Shown here: positions 53,522 to 64,000 of the stretch, in pieces | How the letters are laid out: the number at the start of each line of letters is the position of its first letter | Position numbering within the stretch: position 1 is the first letter of the stretch | Assembly: GCF_030272615.1 (NCBI RefSeq) | Contig: NC_081406.1 | Span: 241,429,718-241,493,717 of the forward strand | Length of the DNA stretch: 64,000 nt | Origin: Cryptomeria japonica | Lineage: Eukaryota; Streptophyta; Pinopsida; Cupressales; Cupressaceae | Direction of reading: 5' to 3' | Notes under the pieces: generated by a model | Told to the model about the DNA's origin: nothing | Database searches by the model: none | Seen by the model: only the letters and a program-made list of their open reading frames with translations | Translations under genes and position numbers: made by a program

Positions 53522-53526
53522 ATTAC
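53522..53526 (+). repeat. Right target-site duplication of Gypsy 3
   Basis: ATTAC, matching 39917-39921. Confidence 0.75.
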
Positions 53527-56491
53527 TATTAATTTTCTAGTTGAATTATGACTAAAGTCCTGATCAATAGGTTGATTGAAAAACATCTATAACTTTTAAA
53601 TGGCATCACATTCTATGTTTTGCATACTATAGGATAAAAAAAAAATTAATTTCATAAAGTTTTGACCAAGTTAAGGTGGTCAAACACATGATTTTTTATA
53701 TTTTCGAAAAAAGTTGTAGTGAAAAATTCATAATTAATTATTTACTTTAAAAAAATTACAAAGAAATATGTGTCACATTCGGACATGAGTCTGCTAATTA
53801 TATTTAAAATCTTATAAAAAAATATTATGATTTGGTTATGGTTAGGGTGGTCAAACTTAAATCTACATCTTATCATTTTCCTGAAATTTTAGTACTATTG
53901 CATTAAAATTTTAAATTTTCATCAAATCGACTTTTCTTTTTAGAAAACAACTAGTAGCTTAGAAACTAAATTCTATTTTCTACAGATTATATTCTTACAT
54001 ATTTTTGAAATAATATTCAAAGATATTCAAAATTTCACATCAAGTTGCATAACTTTGTTTTTCTGAAATTTCATTACTACTTAAGGGTTTGTTTTGGCCC
54101 ACCATGATCTTGCACATACCCTTGATATGAGAGACAAAGTAGTATTTACATGCAACTTACACCTTTTTGAATCTAATTTTTAGGGAAGGCCAACAATAAA
54201 AGGTAAATTTATGCTATTTACAAAGATGACTTTCATTCTAAGTTGAATGTTGAGCTCAAATTGCCTAGACAAGGGCACCCAACACCCTAGTTTTGGCAAA
54301 TTGATCCATGAAAATTTTAATGAATATGGGAATGCACAAAGTTTACAAAAATTATCCTAAAACTAAGCATAATTTATTGTAAACTAGGAACATCTACCAA
54401 AGTGGGTCCAAATGTAGTGTGGAATTGTAAAGGTATACAATTTATAATATTAAATTTAGCACCCACTTTAGTGAGAGTAAGAGCTTATCCTCTTAGCTTG
54501 ATAAGTTACAGAGAAGCCAAATATTCTTCCATCAAGATATTGAAGAAACAAGATAACTCTGAATGTGGAAGGCAATAACTACCAAGACTTAGAATCTCAT
54601 CAATCTACAATATCACTTAGGTAAAATGCAAGAACAAAGTGATCATTATGATAAATATTGGTAACACACTTGGAACATGCATTACACAAGGTACATGGTA
54701 TCTAGGACTACTAAGATCTCTATACTCTCACTAGGAGCCATATTTGTAAAGAGGTATGACATCTAAGACTAATAAAATCCTCATATACATACTCATCTTG
54801 TCATGTTACAAACACACTAAGCATGGCCTGTAGGACTAGTAATATTTTCGGATACTTAGTAGGATCCATGTCCACAAGAATTCACAAGGCTTGAATGTTG
54901 TGTTATGCTAGGTGGCTCATAAAAAAGTGAAGGACTCACTAGTTAGCAAGTTGTGTTATGTTAGGTAATTTTCATGCTAATAGAGATGACAAGGCATATA
55001 AAAACTCTCTATTTGTTGAGTAATCTTGATAAAATGAAACAAAAGGGTGTTTTGATACCAAAAAGAATTATGTTGTGTGGTCAAAGTGTACAGACAATCT
55101 CATGGTGTATGCACAAATTAGAACGCTTAGAGGAATTGTACTCTCACCTTGAATTAATTATGCACACCAACCTGGAGTAATTTCATTTAAGGTGCTATAA
55201 ATTTAAAGTCAAGCATGTAGAAACAATGAAATACCCTCAACATAAGAAAATCTAGACAATGCCACATAAAAACAAGATTGTGTAAGAGTACATTAGGGAA
55301 CCAAACATCTTGAGTTAGTATGAATATAGAAGATAAATAACATATATCAATATGATTATTTTGAATTGACCTCATCCCTCATATATAATGAAACTATGAG
55401 TATAAAGAATACGAGCACATAAGAAGAAACACGAGGCTTTTGGGTCAACATGGAAGATACCAAAAAAGCCTCAACTCTTTGCATCATCACAAAAGAGAAC
55501 ACAAAAGTATGTTTACATCAAAACCACATTTACAATAAGACATATATATAACATACAAAATAATTAAGATACAAACATAAGAATATCATAATAGGGTTGG
55601 CCCCTTTGTATCCTTGTGCTAATGGAGCATCAAGGTTCATCCAAAGAGAAACTAACAAACAAAATACAAGCCAAGAAACACATCACATGACTGGCATTAC
55701 ATGTAAGAAAATACACAAAAACAACAAGGTATTATACTTACCATCCAATCTATAGATAATTTCTTGTCTCTCAATCTCGTTCATCATAAAGATATTATGA
55801 GTAAGATGCTAAAGAAGCATCTTAGTTGGAACTACTGTCTAAAGAAAAATTAATATTTGTGGCACTAGTATAGTATAATGATCTATATCCAATTCCAAGC
55901 ATGGACCATTATCTAAAGAAATATTAATAATTGTGGCACTAGGAGATAAATTTAATGCTTTAGAAAACATCAAGGACAACTCATAATCATTCTCTATAAT
56001 TTCAACCATCTCATTCAAATCATCGTCCAAATTTATCACCATAGGAAGTGCAATAGAAGAATGAGATAAGCATCCCTTGAAATTGACAACTTAATATTTT
56101 GGCTAGGTTTGGTAAGGTAAGGATCATCTTTAGCAGTGCATGAGGGTAAGGGAGGTTGAGAAGGTGGGGTCATATCAACATTTAGATACTTAGAAGAGGA
56201 CTCACTTCTTGCAGCAAGCTCACAAACCATAGTGCGACATCTTCTACGTCATTCTCTCACCCTATAATTTTGTTAGTTACAATTTAGAGTAATATAGAAG
56301 GAGATTAGGTATTTCTCAACATCTATTCTTTTTCAAGCTAGAAGAAAAAGGAGGAATAGAAGGAAACTCTAAAGTTCAAGAAATAGAAGGAGATTCAGAT
56401 GGTGTTGGGTGTTTGCCTCATTCTTCTTTTTAGGATGGCGGAGGTAGAACATTAATATACAATCATGAAATTCTATATCCATAGATGTCGT
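53527..56491. other. AT-rich spacer, no gene seen
   Basis: Continues the locus interrupted by Gypsy 3. Short frames on both strands (for example 54974-55180 and minus 55839-56230) have no motif and AT-driven composition. No repeat family was recognised. Confidence 0.45.
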
Positions 56492-57005
56492 AGGATCACC
56501 TTGAATGCCATTTGTCAATGGTAACATCCCTAATGTTTTAAAACATTGACATGCACAAAAAAGAGCATAATATATATGATAGAATCGTCTAAAAATTTTC
56601 AATAACTATATTATCATATGTCCATAAATTACTTCATACTCTCATAAAGATACTAGAACTGATAAATTAAACAATTTTGTATATATTTTCTTAGAATCCA
56701 TTCTAATATTTCAAACTATCTATAAGGCTTGATCATTGGGAAAGATGTTTGGAAAATCGACCTCCTCAAGACAAACTTCCAAAGTAGCTATGACGCCATT
56801 ATCTAAATATCGAATTTTGCCCACATTTTTTATATTTTAAAATTATTTAAAACAAAATAGTACAATGGCTGGGACCCCGGAATAGAATATTCGAAGCCCG
56901 CGAAAGAAGAAATGATGAGCATGGCCAACGTAGAGAAAAAGTGATGACGTTCTCAAAATTCGAAATTAATATAGGCAATTATTCTTCCTCGCACCAAAGC
57001 AAAAT
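56492..57005 (+). promoter_or_regulatory. Orphan copy of the CNL upstream region
   Basis: Aligns with 19388-20065 upstream of the intact CNL: GATCACCTTGAATG, CATCCCTAATGTTTT, AATTAAACA, TTAGAATCCATTCTAAT, ATTTAAAACAAAATAGTACAA, GGAATAGAATATTC and AAAATTCGAAATTAAT. It lacks the 19690-19820 insert and has one copy of the CCAAT-containing unit. No CNL coding sequence follows. It is probably the remains of a third tandem copy. Confidence 0.65.
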
Positions 57006-57006
57006 C

Positions 57007-57049
57007 ATGACCGTGAGTTCGAACCACTCTATGTTAGCTTCGTACAACG
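57007..57049 (+). other. Possible short first exon after the orphan upstream region
   Basis: ATGACCGTGAGTTCGAACC begins at 57007; a consensus donor (AACG|GTAAGG) lies at 57049/57050, giving a possible 43-base first exon. No downstream exon was recognised, so this may be chance. Confidence 0.15.
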
Positions 57050-57059
57050 GTAAGGTTTC

Positions 57060-59193
57060 GTTCCATTCGTTACTATATTCATCTCGATCTCTTTACTTTA
57101 TATTGTTTAAGTTTGATGGTTAAACAATTGATTTAAATATTTTTGTGATATAATATAATTATTTTTTTTAAGAATATTGCGTTAGGGAGAAATGTATCAA
57201 TATTGGATATAGCTAACTTTGCGTACTTAGAACTTTTAAATTGTATATTAGTTTTCAATGATTTTTATTTTGTTTGTCTTCGTATGCGACTTAACTGCAT
57301 ATAACTAAGTTTTCGGCTTCCAATAGTAACGATACATGTTGTGGGATTAGTTATGCACACAAGGGTCAAAAAGTACACATTTCAAAGTGTCACTCGATAC
57401 TTAATTATAGATGTTCCAATAACCATCAACTCCAAATAGCTAGTACTAGTGGACAAATGTCCCAATAGTTGTGCACAAATGGGCCAATTATGGTCAAAAA
57501 AGCTAAAAAAATGTCTACTATTCATACATGTGAAATTTATTAATGAGCTTTTAATTATCATTTTTCTGGCTCCTTTAAAATTAGTAATTGGTAGGTTGGG
57601 CTGACAAAACGCCACCCACTATTAGAACTATATCCATTACTCGTACTCTTCCCTTATATAAAATAATTATTCTAGATAAAATAATTAAAAAATTAGAAGA
57701 TTATATCTATATATGTATCTAATTTTAGTTCTATAATTTTTTAAGGGTATATTAGTTTGAAGAATAAGTACTCCACTTCATCTTTAAAGATTCTTATATT
57801 TTTATTCTTTTTTAAGGAAACTTTATTTCATCCCACTTCTAAAACATCTATCTTTAGAATGAATATTATCATTGCTTTTCAAAAAATAAAATCCTAATCT
57901 ATCTTCATTATAAAATTAGGTGGAAGATTTCTAGTTAAAATTATTTAGAAAATTCATTTCTAACCACTTAGTGTAGAAGGATAGAATAGACTAATCATTC
58001 AACATGAATATAACATACAATAACTTTATATATGAAATAACGATATATTTTATATTATTAAATCTTTCTCTTTTTTTTAATTCAAATGAATCATAACAAT
58101 AACAATTTGACTTGCAACTTTTCTTGGATAAGTAAAACCAACCTTAGTTCAAACATAAAGTTTAGTCTCATTGTCATGTTAATCATGTGTTTCTTTATAC
58201 TTATTTTGAAAATAATTCAACCTCTTCTAGACTTGCATGTGAATGTATATTTTTTTCATATATTTTTTATTTTAGTATTTTTGAGTCTATATTTTCTTGA
58301 ATTCTTATGTTTTTCTCATCACAACATCAAAATTATTAAGAAGTAAGATACTGCATCTCCTCTCCCCAACCAATCCCAAGATATGCAAAACAATTATTAA
58401 GATGTTTCTTATTATAGCCCCTTACAAGATACACCAATCTTCTACTAACCATTTAGTTTGTATATTATTTTATGGATATACTTATGTTAATCTATTTAAT
58501 CCTACATTTATTTTCTCTTTAATGTAGTCTAATTTTTTTCTATAATACATATGTGAATAAAAGAAAAAAAAATTAACTTATGTTCGTCCATGTAGTATAA
58601 GAAAACATGTCTTGCTAAATTAATCTAAAATGTAAATAAATACAATTTTCCCTTTCTTTGAAAATAGAAGACCTTGGAGACGTGTTCTCATGGTCTAGAA
58701 TGAACTATTAATTTGATATTTGTTATCCTAACTATTTTTCATGATAATTTTTTTTTCTATTTATAAAAATCTCCTACCTTATAAATATGATTTTTTAACT
58801 ATGTATAGAAAGCTACTCTCCACTTCTTTTTAGAAGAAGATATGTTATTCTTCTCTTTTTCTTATAAGAATGTAATTTTAAAATCTTTAGAACACTTAAC
58901 CATTAATTACTAAATAAATAAACAAATAGTATGCTTCCTCAAAAGATATATATGAATAAGCTCAAGAAAAAGGAACCAAATAATTGATGTAAACACAAAC
59001 AATTGATTATTTATTTTATCTTCTTAGACATGAATAAAACTATCATATACATGTAGGAAAATTAATCATCACTTCTAAAACTAACATGAAATAGTTGAAT
59101 TTATCATGAAATATCTGAAACTACTATGACACAATTAAAACTCCTTAACACAATAATATATTATTATATATTGAAATGCTACTATCATATTAT
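57060..59193. other. AT-rich spacer, no gene seen
   Basis: Very AT-rich, with T and A runs. The frame at 58086-58346 is F/L/I/N-rich and looks like a by-product of composition. No gene or known repeat was recognised. Confidence 0.5.
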
Positions 59194-60392
59194 TGTAGCG
59201 TCCTAAAATTGTGACACTTGCAATTTCGACTGCATTTCGGTCTTCACGATGGTGACGCAACACGCAACCTGAATGGAGACCCTAAAACCTGTTTTTGACA
59301 CTGAAAACTGCATTTTCTTGCACCTTGGCCTGAATCTCCTTTGCACCCTGTTGTCCCGGGAGATGGGACCAGAGCGCCCAGCGCCCAGCGCCCAGCGCCC
59401 TGGGTCCTATTTTGGGCCCGGACTCTTTTGGACTTCGGGTCTTTATGTTTGCAAATTGGAAATTATTGTTTCCTGGTCGGCCTAAGGTCGGGAAAATCAG
59501 TCTATTAACCCTAATTGGCAAGTATATAAACTACATTTTCCTCTCTCATTTGGGTAGATGGAAAAAAAGGCGAAAGCAAGATTCAAACATTCAAGCATTC
59601 AAGCATTCCTTCTAAGTCTCCATTCAAGGCTAAGTGTTGCATTCAAGACAAGGATTCAACCATTGAAGAGGAGATCACTTACTACATGCTACATATAACA
59701 TACTACATACAACAAACAACAACATCTATACCTTCGCACATAAGGATACAAACATCCTTACAACAAGGTATTAGTACTTGTTTTACATTACATACATTTA
59801 CATTTACAGCATTTCTCATTTCTTGGTTAATTCCAAAACCGGGGTTTGACCTAAAGGCAAACCCCTAATCCCTAACCCCCCAATCGTCTTCGCTTTTTCT
59901 GTGTGTAGGTTGCAGGTACGCAGCTGAAATTAAAGATCTGGAATCCTTGTGCAGAGACGAACGGATCCCCCTTTGTTTCGCGGATTTTTCGGAGGACCGT
60001 GGCACCGGGCGCCATCGTCCCAACAACTTTTGCTCAAATTTGCAGGACAGCGCCGTATCGACATTTTACTGCTAATTCCAGGTCCGCAGCTTCATACTAT
60101 ATCCCTATCTCAGTTTATAAGCGAATCTTTGTCACTTTCTATGCATTCCTAGCTTAATTCTTCTATCAACATTCTTTACAAAAGAGGGTAGCCTTGTTTT
60201 CTTAACCCTTGAAACTCATTTAGCATCCAATCTTGCATTTTGTGGGATTGGATCTTGTGGGTTTCAACCCCTCTTTTGAATGTAAAGTCTCCCCTAAGTG
60301 AAAACCATCAACCCTAGGAACCTCCCTTCTCTCTCCTCGGAGTTGGAAGAGGGGAGAGCAACTAGGGTTCGATCGCGATTTTCCGCTTTACA
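59194..60392 (+). repeat. 5' LTR of element B (1199 bp)
   Basis: TGTAGCGTCCTAAAATTGTG to ...TTTTCCGCTTTACA, ends set by comparison with the element A 3' LTR. A GC-rich GCGCCCA tandem repeat (59374-59400) stands out. Sequence after the LTR (TTTTGTTGAACCTGACGTG) should hold the primer site, but I cannot match it to a tRNA. Confidence 0.8.
59523..59530 (+). promoter_or_regulatory. TATA box of element B LTR
   Basis: TATATAAA, in the same LTR context as TATAAA at 6585 in element A. Confidence 0.6.
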
Positions 60393-61571
60393 TTTTGTTG
60401 AACCTGACGTGAACATCCTTTCTGATTATTCATGATTAGATCTGAAAATTGATTCCTTGATTACATTTCCATGTTTGATCTTTTGCAAAATTTTAGAGGT
60501 TGATTGCATAAAAACCCTAAAATTTCTTTTTAGTAATTGAACTTGTGAAATATTTAATTGTTAATGCTTGTTTCAGATCTGCCCTTCTATTACAAATTAT
60601 CAATTCATATTTGTGCTTTAATTTTGAAAATTAAGTGGTTAAGTGTCAAAACCCTAATTTTTGAAACCTCCTTGATTCAACCTTTGTCCGACAATTTCAC
60701 TAATCAAAACATCTCCAAATCCCCTGTAACTTTGGATTCCGGCATAAAATCACAATATCTTTCATCCCTGAAAATTTGGAAAAAAGTTGCGAGGATTGTG
60801 TGCACTCCGAGCGCCATCGTCCCCGACATTTTTTCCGAAATTTCGGGAGCTAGATCTTACTGTATTTTCCTGCTAAAATCCAGAATTTTGGCTGATTTTA
60901 TCAATTATAATACTTTCAAAATTACAGTCAAAGTTGGTCTTGTGATTGCTGGGTTTAGGGCTACTAATCATTCAAAAATCATCGAAATTGAAATTTTGTG
61001 TCAAAATTGTGTTCTTACTGTCCTAAATCTGAAAAGTGTGTTTGCATTCATTCAAAATTTCAGTACTTTATTCAAATTCTTGCAATTTGTGACTTTTGAA
61101 ATTAAGTGCTTAATTACAACAACTTTAAATTTCGCTTTCAAAATTGAATTTTGCTTGAAATTGAGTCAATTTTTAATTTTCAAAACTTGCATTGCTTTTG
61201 ACATTCCCTCTAAAATCATAAAATTCAAAATTTCAATTTCCCTCTCTTTTTCAAAATTCAAATTTTGCATTTTTCAACAATCTTGGTAGGATTCAATTTT
61301 GAGATTGCAACTTTAATTTGGCCTATCTACAGATTGTAAAATCACTCAATTTTTTCAGATTAGCTCTAAAATCATCATAACTTTCATCGCTACAAATTTT
61401 GAAAAAAGTTGCAAGAACCGTGTGCACTCCGAGCGCCACGGTCCCGGACATTTTTTCTGAAATTTCGGGAGACTGTCGTGATTGCATTTAACAGCTTAAA
61501 TCTAGAAGATTGGCTGATTTTACTGAAAATTGCTACCTTTAAATTCAAAATCTTCTCTCCCTCTCTAGTGC
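60393..61571 (+). other. Leader of element B with duplicated GC-rich block
   Basis: Untranslated leader. A block with AAAAAAGTTGC, GCACTCCGAGCGCCA, GTCCC..GACATTTTTTC and GAAATTTCGGGAG occurs at about 60748-60870 and again at about 61371-61490, offset 622 bases. A related form lies in the LTR near 59982-60080. A 243-codon frame at 60558-61289 is not kept in element A and is F/L/I/K-rich, so it is not called a gene. Confidence 0.65.
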
Positions 61572-63323
61572 ATGAGTTTTACAACAATAAGCCCTACTTA
61601 CACCATTCCCGTTAGGCGAAGCCGTAGAATTAAGTCTTTTCGAGGTTTAACTACCGAGGAGATGGAACCTAATTTGAGTAGTCTTTTTAACGAGGACATG
61701 GGTAATTCCTCTAATCCTCCTAATGATGAAGAAGCTCTCCATGAGGTTTCTGTAGAACAACTTTCGAAATTGGATAATCAATTTGATGATTTTCACCAAT
61801 GGATGTCTCATGAGTATCCCGATAGTCAAGCTCTTCCTTTAATTGAGGGTCTAAAACGCATGCTTCAAAGTGATAAGAATGGAATTGATATCTTGCATGG
61901 TATTGCACACATTGTGGATTCGAATGTGATTCCTATAAAGAGTTGTGCCGAATCTTTAGGTTATACACAACCTCTTACACAAGTCAATCATTCTATTCCT
62001 TTGACAACTTCTATTGCTAGCATACCTACATTTACATCAAACATAATGACTACTTCTATACAAGACATTCCCCCTGTGATCACTAGTCATGGGGGCAATC
62101 CCTCTTCTTCAATTAACCCTATTCCTTCATTCAATCCAACTTCTTCATACATTCCTTCAATGAGTGTCCCTATTATATCTTCACAAATGAACATGACGCA
62201 AGGGGGCAATTCATTCAACCATTCCATTCCTCCTTGTAGTGTTCCTCCTATCCAATCATCTCCTATGACTAATTATCGTAGAGTCCCACCACCTTACTCT
62301 TTGCCTTCTTTCAATAACACAACACCTCCATCTCAATCTAACACATCTAATATGAATTCTTCGACTGAAGCGACCATTAACAATCTTGCACAAACTGTCT
62401 CTTCTTTACAGCAACAAATTGCCTCTATGAATCAATCTAAGTTTAGTGTGCCCACATTTGATTTTGCGAGCCCACTTTCTCTTGACATTGTTCGAGCTAT
62501 CCCTCCTAAACATGTCGAAATCCCGCATTTGGAGCTTTATAATGGTAAAGGAGATCCTCTAACACATGTTAAGACTTTTCAAACAATATGTACTGATTTT
62601 GCTTATGACCAAAGGTTGCTTGCAAAACTGTTTACTAGAACATTAAGAGACAAAGCCCTACAATGGTATTGCTTGTTGCCTTCTTATTCTATTACTTCTT
62701 TCGAACAACTTGCAAATGCTTTCATTCAACAATTTCAAAACAATATAAGTCCTAAGGTTACTTTGATTGATTTAATGCATTGTAAACAAGGTGTTAAAGA
62801 AAAAGTGACTGATTTCATTGGTAGATATAAACATTTGTATGCTCAAATTTCTTTTCCAATGCCTGACAATGATATTCAAAGAATCTTTATTTCTAATTTA
62901 CAAAAAGATATTCGAGACAAACTTCTGTTTTCTGAGTTTACTTCTTTCCAACAGTTGTGTGCAACTCTTCACAATTATCAACTGACTGTGAGTCAAATGG
63001 AACAATCACATCCTATGGCTCCGAGTGATAAGGGTGATAGCAGTCAACAACCATTTGGGAAGTTTAAACCGAACAGAGATTCCATCAAATTCAATGAAAA
63101 CATCATCAACAACAATGTGAATGCAGCATCAGGTGTGCCTCCTATTTCTAAATTTTTCAAGAAAGAAAGAAAGTATACTCCTTTGAATGAATCATTGCAT
63201 AGTATTATGAATAAGTTATTGGAACAAAATGTGCTTACTCTTCCTCCTATAAGGCAAATTGATCCTGCAAAGATTACTTCACCTTATTTTGATAGCAAAG
63301 CTTTTTGTCACTTTCATCGTTAG
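61572..63323 (+). CDS. Gag of element B (single stop in Cys-His motif)
   Basis: Retrotransposon Gag that would form cytoplasmic particles around the element RNA. It starts MSFTTISPTYTIPVRRSRR at 61572, the same place as in element A; the basic N-terminal stretch could bind nucleic acid. Residues 130-290 are S/P/T/N-rich. The core domain at about 318-470 reads LELYNGKGDPLTHVKTF, ALQWY and LMDLMHCKQGVKEKV-like sequence, ending SNLQKDIRDKLLF. The Cys-His motif starts at residue 579 (FCHFHR) but TAG at 63321 interrupts it. The next codons complete it (PGHDTEKC) and the frame stays open, whereas element A has CAT at the stop position. So the stop is either one recent mutation or, less likely, a readthrough site. 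Confidence 0.8.
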   Translation: MSFTTISPTYTIPVRRSRRIKSFRGLTTEEMEPNLSSLFNEDMGNSSNPPNDEEALHEVSVEQLSKLDNQFDDFHQWMSHEYPDSQALPLIEGLKRMLQSDKNGIDILHGIAHIVDSNVIPIKSCAESLGYTQPLTQVNHSIPLTTSIASIPTFTSNIMTTSIQDIPPVITSHGGNPSSSINPIPSFNPTSSYIPSMSVPIISSQMNMTQGGNSFNHSIPPCSVPPIQSSPMTNYRRVPPPYSLPSFNNTTPPSQSNTSNMNSSTEATINNLAQTVSSLQQQIASMNQSKFSVPTFDFASPLSLDIVRAIPPKHVEIPHLELYNGKGDPLTHVKTFQTICTDFAYDQRLLAKLFTRTLRDKALQWYCLLPSYSITSFEQLANAFIQQFQNNISPKVTLIDLMHCKQGVKEKVTDFIGRYKHLYAQISFPMPDNDIQRIFISNLQKDIRDKLLFSEFTSFQQLCATLHNYQLTVSQMEQSHPMAPSDKGDSSQQPFGKFKPNRDSIKFNENIINNNVNAASGVPPISKFFKKERKYTPLNESLHSIMNKLLEQNVLTLPPIRQIDPAKITSPYFDSKAFCHFHR

Positions 63324-64000
63324 CCTGGGCATGATACTGAAAAATGTTTCTCTTTAAAGGGTAAAATTCAAGATTTGATTGATAATAATACTATCTCTGT
63401 TTCTGGAGTGAATGATAAAGGCAACACATCTGTAGCTTCTCCTAACCAAAATCTTCAGACTTTTACTGATCCATTACCTTCTCATACCTCTAATGCGATT
63501 GAGACTAATGATTCTTCTCTCTCATTTGATGGTCTTGTGTCTATGACTCCGAATGTGATTAACTTTGTAGAGCAGCAAGAAAACCCTAAAGAACCTTCCA
63601 TCACATTTGATTCCAGTGAAACCATTAGAGCACCTGATGGTCCTTTATACATAGTTGCAAAAGTCAAGAATACACCTTGCCGTGGAGTGCTTATTGATCC
63701 TTCGTGCATGGTTAATGTTATTACCGAAGAATTTCTTTTTACTTTGCAATTGAATCAAGTGATCTATGACAAAACAGATGTGATTGTGAAATTATTTGAT
63801 GCATTTTCTTCTCCTGCAATTGGTTCTATTACATTGCCTATTGAGGTCCATAACAAATCCCTTGATGTGAACTTTGCTATTATTCCTTCATCCGAAAAAT
63901 TTCGTGTGAAGCTTGGCTATCCTTGGCTATCTTCCATGAAAGCTATTGCTTCTCCTATACATAAGTGTTTGAAATTTCCCCATAATGGTGAAGTTGTTAC
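63324..64000 (+). pseudogene. Protease-like continuation of element B polyprotein (window edge)
   Basis: The same frame continues from the TAG to the window end without another stop. It completes the Cys-His motif (PGHDTEKC), continues IQDLIDNN and an acidic/serine stretch, then GVLIDPSCMVNVITEEFL (Asp codon at 63696) at the place of the protease active site. VKLGYPWLSSMKAIASPIHK (W codon ends at 63926) and LKFPHNGEVV follow. The family keeps D-P-S in place of D-[ST/N]-G and LGYPW in place of LGRPW. The rest lies beyond the window. Confidence 0.7.

Larger units (their letters stand above)
59194..64000 (+). mobile_element. Gypsy element B: Tat-like, well preserved, runs off the window
   Basis: Has 5' LTR, leader, gag and protease-like region, all related to element A. 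Only one stop interrupts about 2.4 kb of protein sequence, so it is much younger than A. Whether RT and integrase follow beyond 64000 cannot be seen. Confidence 0.85.

Noticed and set aside
58086-58527. Hydrophobic short frames that could be small membrane proteins
   Set aside because: F/L/I/N bias follows from very AT-rich sequence and no supporting context is present.
59374-59400. GCGCCCA tandem repeat as a CpG-island promoter
   Set aside because: It lies upstream of the LTR TATA box within U3 and is only 27 bases; better treated as a short repeat.
60558-61289. 243-codon frame in the leader of element B
   Set aside because: F/L/I/K-rich composition expected of T/A-rich DNA, not open in the homologous leader of element A, and overlaps the repeated RNA-like block.

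Overview
The window is a repeat-dominated stretch of a large plant nuclear genome. It carries one intact CC-NBS-LRR (CNL) immune receptor gene inside layers of decayed and nested LTR retrotransposons. Plant origin is clear from the CNL, the tRNA-Met primer sites, the Sirevirus, Tat and chromovirus elements, and the AT-rich spacers. The repeat load and the CNL style suggest a gymnosperm, perhaps a conifer, but no single sequence proves this. There are no operons, CRISPR arrays or prokaryotic features.

Layout. 1-790: 5' end of a minus-strand Sirevirus-like Copia element. 1056-7476: a plus-strand Tat-like Gypsy copy (element A) with Gag and a protease-like region but no reverse transcriptase or integrase. 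7477-11294: 3' end of a plus-strand Sirevirus (env-like ORF, repeated polypurine tracts, 3' LTR); its LTR is split by a minus-strand LINE-type retroposon with a 14-bp target duplication. 13096-15000: an older minus-strand Sirevirus remnant. 15001-19387: AT-rich spacer. 19388-23154: conserved upstream region, TATA box and single-exon CNL gene.

24354-28420: degraded chromovirus-like Gypsy 2, cut at its 3' end by Gypsy 1 (28421-34982), a chromodomain-bearing chromovirus whose one long frame is broken mainly by nonsense codons. 34983-37440: an unusual Copia segment in which the end of pol, one LTR and then gag-protease follow each other, a permuted order. 37493-39027: pseudogene of the 3' half of a second CNL. 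39922-53521: a 13.6-kb Tat-lineage Gypsy 3 with Gag, protease, RT, two RNase H domains, integrase, a long structured 3' region and an LTR rich in short palindromes, flanked by matching ATTAC duplications. 56492-57005: a second copy of the CNL upstream region with no CNL gene behind it. 59194 to the end: element B, a much fresher relative of element A with 5' LTR, leader and an almost open gag-protease frame that leaves the window.

The CNL gene, the CNL pseudogene and the orphan upstream region lie in the same orientation in the order gene, 3' half, promoter. They look like remains of a tandem CNL cluster broken up by retrotransposons. The most interesting unexplained structures are the serial, sequence-diverse hairpins in the LTR and 3' region of Gypsy 3, the permuted single-LTR Copia, the pol-less Gag-protease element with a shared non-canonical protease motif, the repeated GC-rich palindromic block in the leader of element B, and the orphan CNL promoter.
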